The notes below the pieces were generated by a model that ran no database searches, was not told where the DNA came from, and worked only from the letters and a program-made list of their open reading frames with translations. A stretch of DNA of 7,445 nucleotides, from NCBI GenBank assembly GCA_902778205.1, contig CACYWX010000148.1:627-8071 (forward strand). Reading direction: 5' to 3'. A program made the position numbers and the translations under genes. Positions 6,027 through 7,445 of this stretch are shown here, piece after piece (position 1 is the first letter of the stretch; each line of letters starts with the position of its first letter). The stretch is from an uncultured Ruminococcus sp. Its GTDB lineage: Bacteria; Bacillota; Clostridia; Oscillospirales; CAG-272.

Positions 6027-6772
6027 CGGATCTCTTTCAGTACGTGCCCGGGAACTCCCCTCTGCACCGCATGAACCCGGTGACAAAGATCGTTCTGACC
6101 GTCTCAGTATGCGCGGCGGCGTTTCTGACGGACAACCTCTTAGTGCTTCTGTTCCTGCTGGTTTTTGATTTCATGATCGGGATCACGGCGGGAGCGGCCC
6201 GGAAGGCGTTCTCCGTTTTCCGGGGCCTGTTCCGGGTTTCGGTTTTCCTCTTTATTCTGCAGACGCTGTTCGTGCGGCGCGGGAACCGGCTCTTCTGGAT
6301 CGTCACCGACGAGGGACTGCTGACGGCGGCGGCTGTGGTGCTCCGGCTCCTGGTGGTGTGCCTGCCCCTGACGCTGGTGCTGACGGTGACCCGGGTCTCG
6401 GACATCGCCGGCGCGCTGGTACAGGTCCTCCGGGTCCCCTATCCCTACGCCTTCACCCTGACCACCGCCATCCGCTTCATCCCGCAGTTCATGGAGGAGA
6501 TGAGCGGGATCATGGAGGCCCAGACTGCCCGCGGCGTGGAGTTCGACACCCGGAATCCCATCAAGAAGCTCGGCATGCTCCTGCCTCTCTGCGCGCCCCT
6601 TCTGATCTCCTCCGTCCGGCGGACCGGCGCGACTGCCACGGCGGCGGAGGTGCGGGGGTTCTACCTCAGGACGTGGGAATCCGGCTGCAGAAAGTACGGG
6701 TTCGGCCCCGTGGATCTTGCGGCGGCTCTGATCTGCGCGGCTCTGATCGCGGGAGCCGTCCTGATCCCGTGA
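6023..6772 (+). CDS. ecfT: ECF transporter membrane scaffold EcfT
   Basis: A 249-residue integral membrane protein that joins the two ATPases to the S component and moves it in the membrane. Hydrophobic segments lie at about 22-36, 38-55, 66-83, 100-122 and 228-247. Between them a long amphipathic region holds the coupling helices. The first coupling motif is ARG (169-171, in AQTARGVEF) and the second is VRG (210-212, in AAEVRGFYL); their arginines dock in the ATPases. The N-terminal region SPLHRMNPVTK (12-22) is the well-known EcfT start pattern. The ATG at 6023 overlaps the stop of the second ATPase (ATGA), with AAAGGAG at 6007-6013 upstream. Length is normal for group I EcfT proteins. Confidence 0.93.
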   Translation: MTDLFQYVPGNSPLHRMNPVTKIVLTVSVCAAAFLTDNLLVLLFLLVFDFMIGITAGAARKAFSVFRGLFRVSVFLFILQTLFVRRGNRLFWIVTDEGLLTAAAVVLRLLVVCLPLTLVLTVTRVSDIAGALVQVLRVPYPYAFTLTTAIRFIPQFMEEMSGIMEAQTARGVEFDTRNPIKKLGMLLPLCAPLLISSVRRTGATATAAEVRGFYLRTWESGCRKYGFGPVDLAAALICAALIAGAVLIP

Positions 6773-6820
6773 GTCAGGCGGCATTCGACATAAGATGAAC
6801 AACAGGAAAGGAATCTCAAT

Positions 6821-7219
6821 ATGAAGCGTTTTTCAACCGTCGAGGAGGCGCGGGCGTATTTCGTCAACGACCGGTTCGCCTCGACAAACGGCGTTCAGCT
6901 GGATGAGCTGACGGAAGACGGATGCGTCTGCCACGTCGATCTGACGGACAACTGCCGTAACGCCCTGGGAGGCGTCATGGGAGGGATCATCTTCACCCTG
7001 GCGGACTTCGCCTTCGCGGTCTCCTCCAACAACGTCCACGAGGGCACCGTGGCCATCGACGTGTCCATTCAGTTTCTCAGCGCGGCGAAGGGCTCCCGGC
7101 TCACCGCCCGCTCGGTCTGCGTGAAGGACGGCCGCACCACCTGCGTGTATCAGGTCGTGGTCACCGATGACACCGGGCGGAACGTCGCCCTGTTCACCGG
7201 AACGGGATTCAAGGCGTAA
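6821..7219 (+). CDS. PaaI-like hotdog-fold thioesterase
   Basis: A 132-residue single-domain hotdog protein of the PaaI/YbgC-like acyl-CoA thioesterase group. Members hydrolyse acyl-CoA, often phenylacetyl-CoA or related aromatic acyl-CoAs, as tetramers in the cytoplasm. The long central helix motif NALGGVMGGIIFTLADFAFA begins at residue 48 with the preceding N44 and R46. The family's usual HGG is MGG here (M53-G54-G55), while LADxAFA is intact (60-66). AIDVSIQFLSAAKGSRLTA (78-96) and the final strand (about 107-131) complete the fold. The start is ATG at 6821 with AGGAAAGGA (6804-6812) eight bases before it. It begins 48 bases after ecfT with no convincing promoter or terminator between, so it is probably the last gene of the tryptophan operon. 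Substrate is unknown; a link to indole-containing acyl-CoAs is only an inference. Confidence 0.88.
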   Translation: MKRFSTVEEARAYFVNDRFASTNGVQLDELTEDGCVCHVDLTDNCRNALGGVMGGIIFTLADFAFAVSSNNVHEGTVAIDVSIQFLSAAKGSRLTARSVCVKDGRTTCVYQVVVTDDTGRNVALFTGTGFKA

Positions 7220-7249
7220 AGCAATCGCATACACCACGGTATCGAAACA

Positions 7250-7299
7250 GGGCTGCCGCATATCTCCTTTTTTCAGGAGTCAACGCGGCAGCCCCTTCT
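7250..7299 (+). terminator. Terminator of the tryptophan operon, between convergent genes
   Basis: GGGCTGCCGC (7250-7259) pairs perfectly with GCGGCAGCCC (7285-7294). Inside, CTCCT (7264-7268) pairs with AGGAG (7275-7279) around a T-rich loop. A short pyrimidine run CTTCTT follows. The tail is weak for an intrinsic terminator, but position just after the last gene and before a convergent gene supports the role; it may serve both strands. Confidence 0.7.
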
Positions 7300-7352
7300 T
7301 CGCATAACATGGGCCCTTCCCTTCGGACAGGTCGGAAAACCGGAAGCCGGAT

Positions 7353-7445
7353 TCACGCCAGGCCGGGAGGACAGGGCTTTCCGACGGCGCGGCGGTGGGC
7401 GAAGTACAGCTCCTCCGTGGCCAGCGCCATCTTGGTGACGGAGAA
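7353..7445 (-). CDS. C-terminal end of an unidentified protein, cut by window edge
   Basis: On the minus strand an open frame enters from the right edge and runs 30 codons to a TGA (7355-7353). The residues begin FSVTKMALATEELYFAHRRA and end CPPGLA. Almost every codon ends in G or C, as in the other genes here, and the frame ends right before the intergenic terminator region, so it is probably a real 3' end converging on the tryptophan operon. Too little is present to name a family. Confidence 0.55.
   Translation of the reverse strand, partial: FSVTKMALATEELYFAHRRAVGKPCPPGLA

Noticed and set aside
5046..6086. 346-codon open frame on the minus strand
   Set aside because: It is antisense to the second ECF ATPase and has no domain or start signal.
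6773..6820. Separate promoter for the thioesterase (TAAGAT at 6791-6796)
   Set aside because: There is no -35 hexamer at proper spacing, and the position would put the start point inside the ribosome binding site region.
7336..7350. Short hairpin CCGG-CTT-CCGG followed by TTTT on the minus strand, as terminator of the right-edge gene
   Set aside because: The stem has only four pairs and the T-run four bases; too weak to claim, though its place right after the stop is suggestive.
7331..7385. Inverted repeat GTCGGAAA / TTTCCGAC spanning the stop of the right-edge gene
   Set aside because: The arms are only eight bases, about 40 bases apart, and one arm is coding sequence; probably chance.

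Overview
The window reads as a piece of chromosome from a GC-rich member of the Clostridia (Bacillota). The reasons are the Gram-positive style ribosome binding sites, the strong sigma-A type promoters, a T-box leader, a DUF6171-like small Cys-rich protein, and third codon positions that are mostly G or C. The best guess for habitat is a gut or rumen plant-fibre user, because two cytoplasmic glycoside hydrolases are present. No mobile element, CRISPR array, tRNA or rRNA is visible.

Left part (1-3344): two divergent carbohydrate units. On the minus strand lies the first 469 codons of a GH63/MGH1-like (alpha/alpha)6-barrel glycoside hydrolase that runs off the left edge. On the plus strand lies a complete GH51 alpha-L-arabinofuranosidase, followed after one base by a small eight-cysteine protein. 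The two units are driven by two nearly mirror-image promoters in the shared intergenic region. Neither hydrolase has a signal peptide, so both probably act on imported oligosaccharides.

Middle (3345-7219): a tryptophan-uptake operon. An extended -10 promoter leads into a complete T-box leader with a UGG (Trp) specifier, a UGGC T-box bulge matching the G discriminator of bacterial tRNA-Trp, and an intrinsic terminator that competes with the antiterminator. It is followed by a TrpP-like ECF S component, two different ECF ATPases and the EcfT membrane scaffold. The last three genes are linked by ATGA overlaps. A PaaI-like hotdog thioesterase follows 48 bases later and ends the likely operon. Low charged tRNA-Trp should open the leader and raise expression of a dedicated (group I type) tryptophan ECF importer.

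Right edge (7220-7445): a stem-loop terminator separates the operon from the convergent 3' end of an unidentified minus-strand gene.

The most interesting points are the dedicated tryptophan ECF transporter with its own T-box; its two ATPases, whose two motif deviations fall in the same composite ATP site; the low tryptophan content of the operon's own proteins; and the thioesterase placed with tryptophan uptake.
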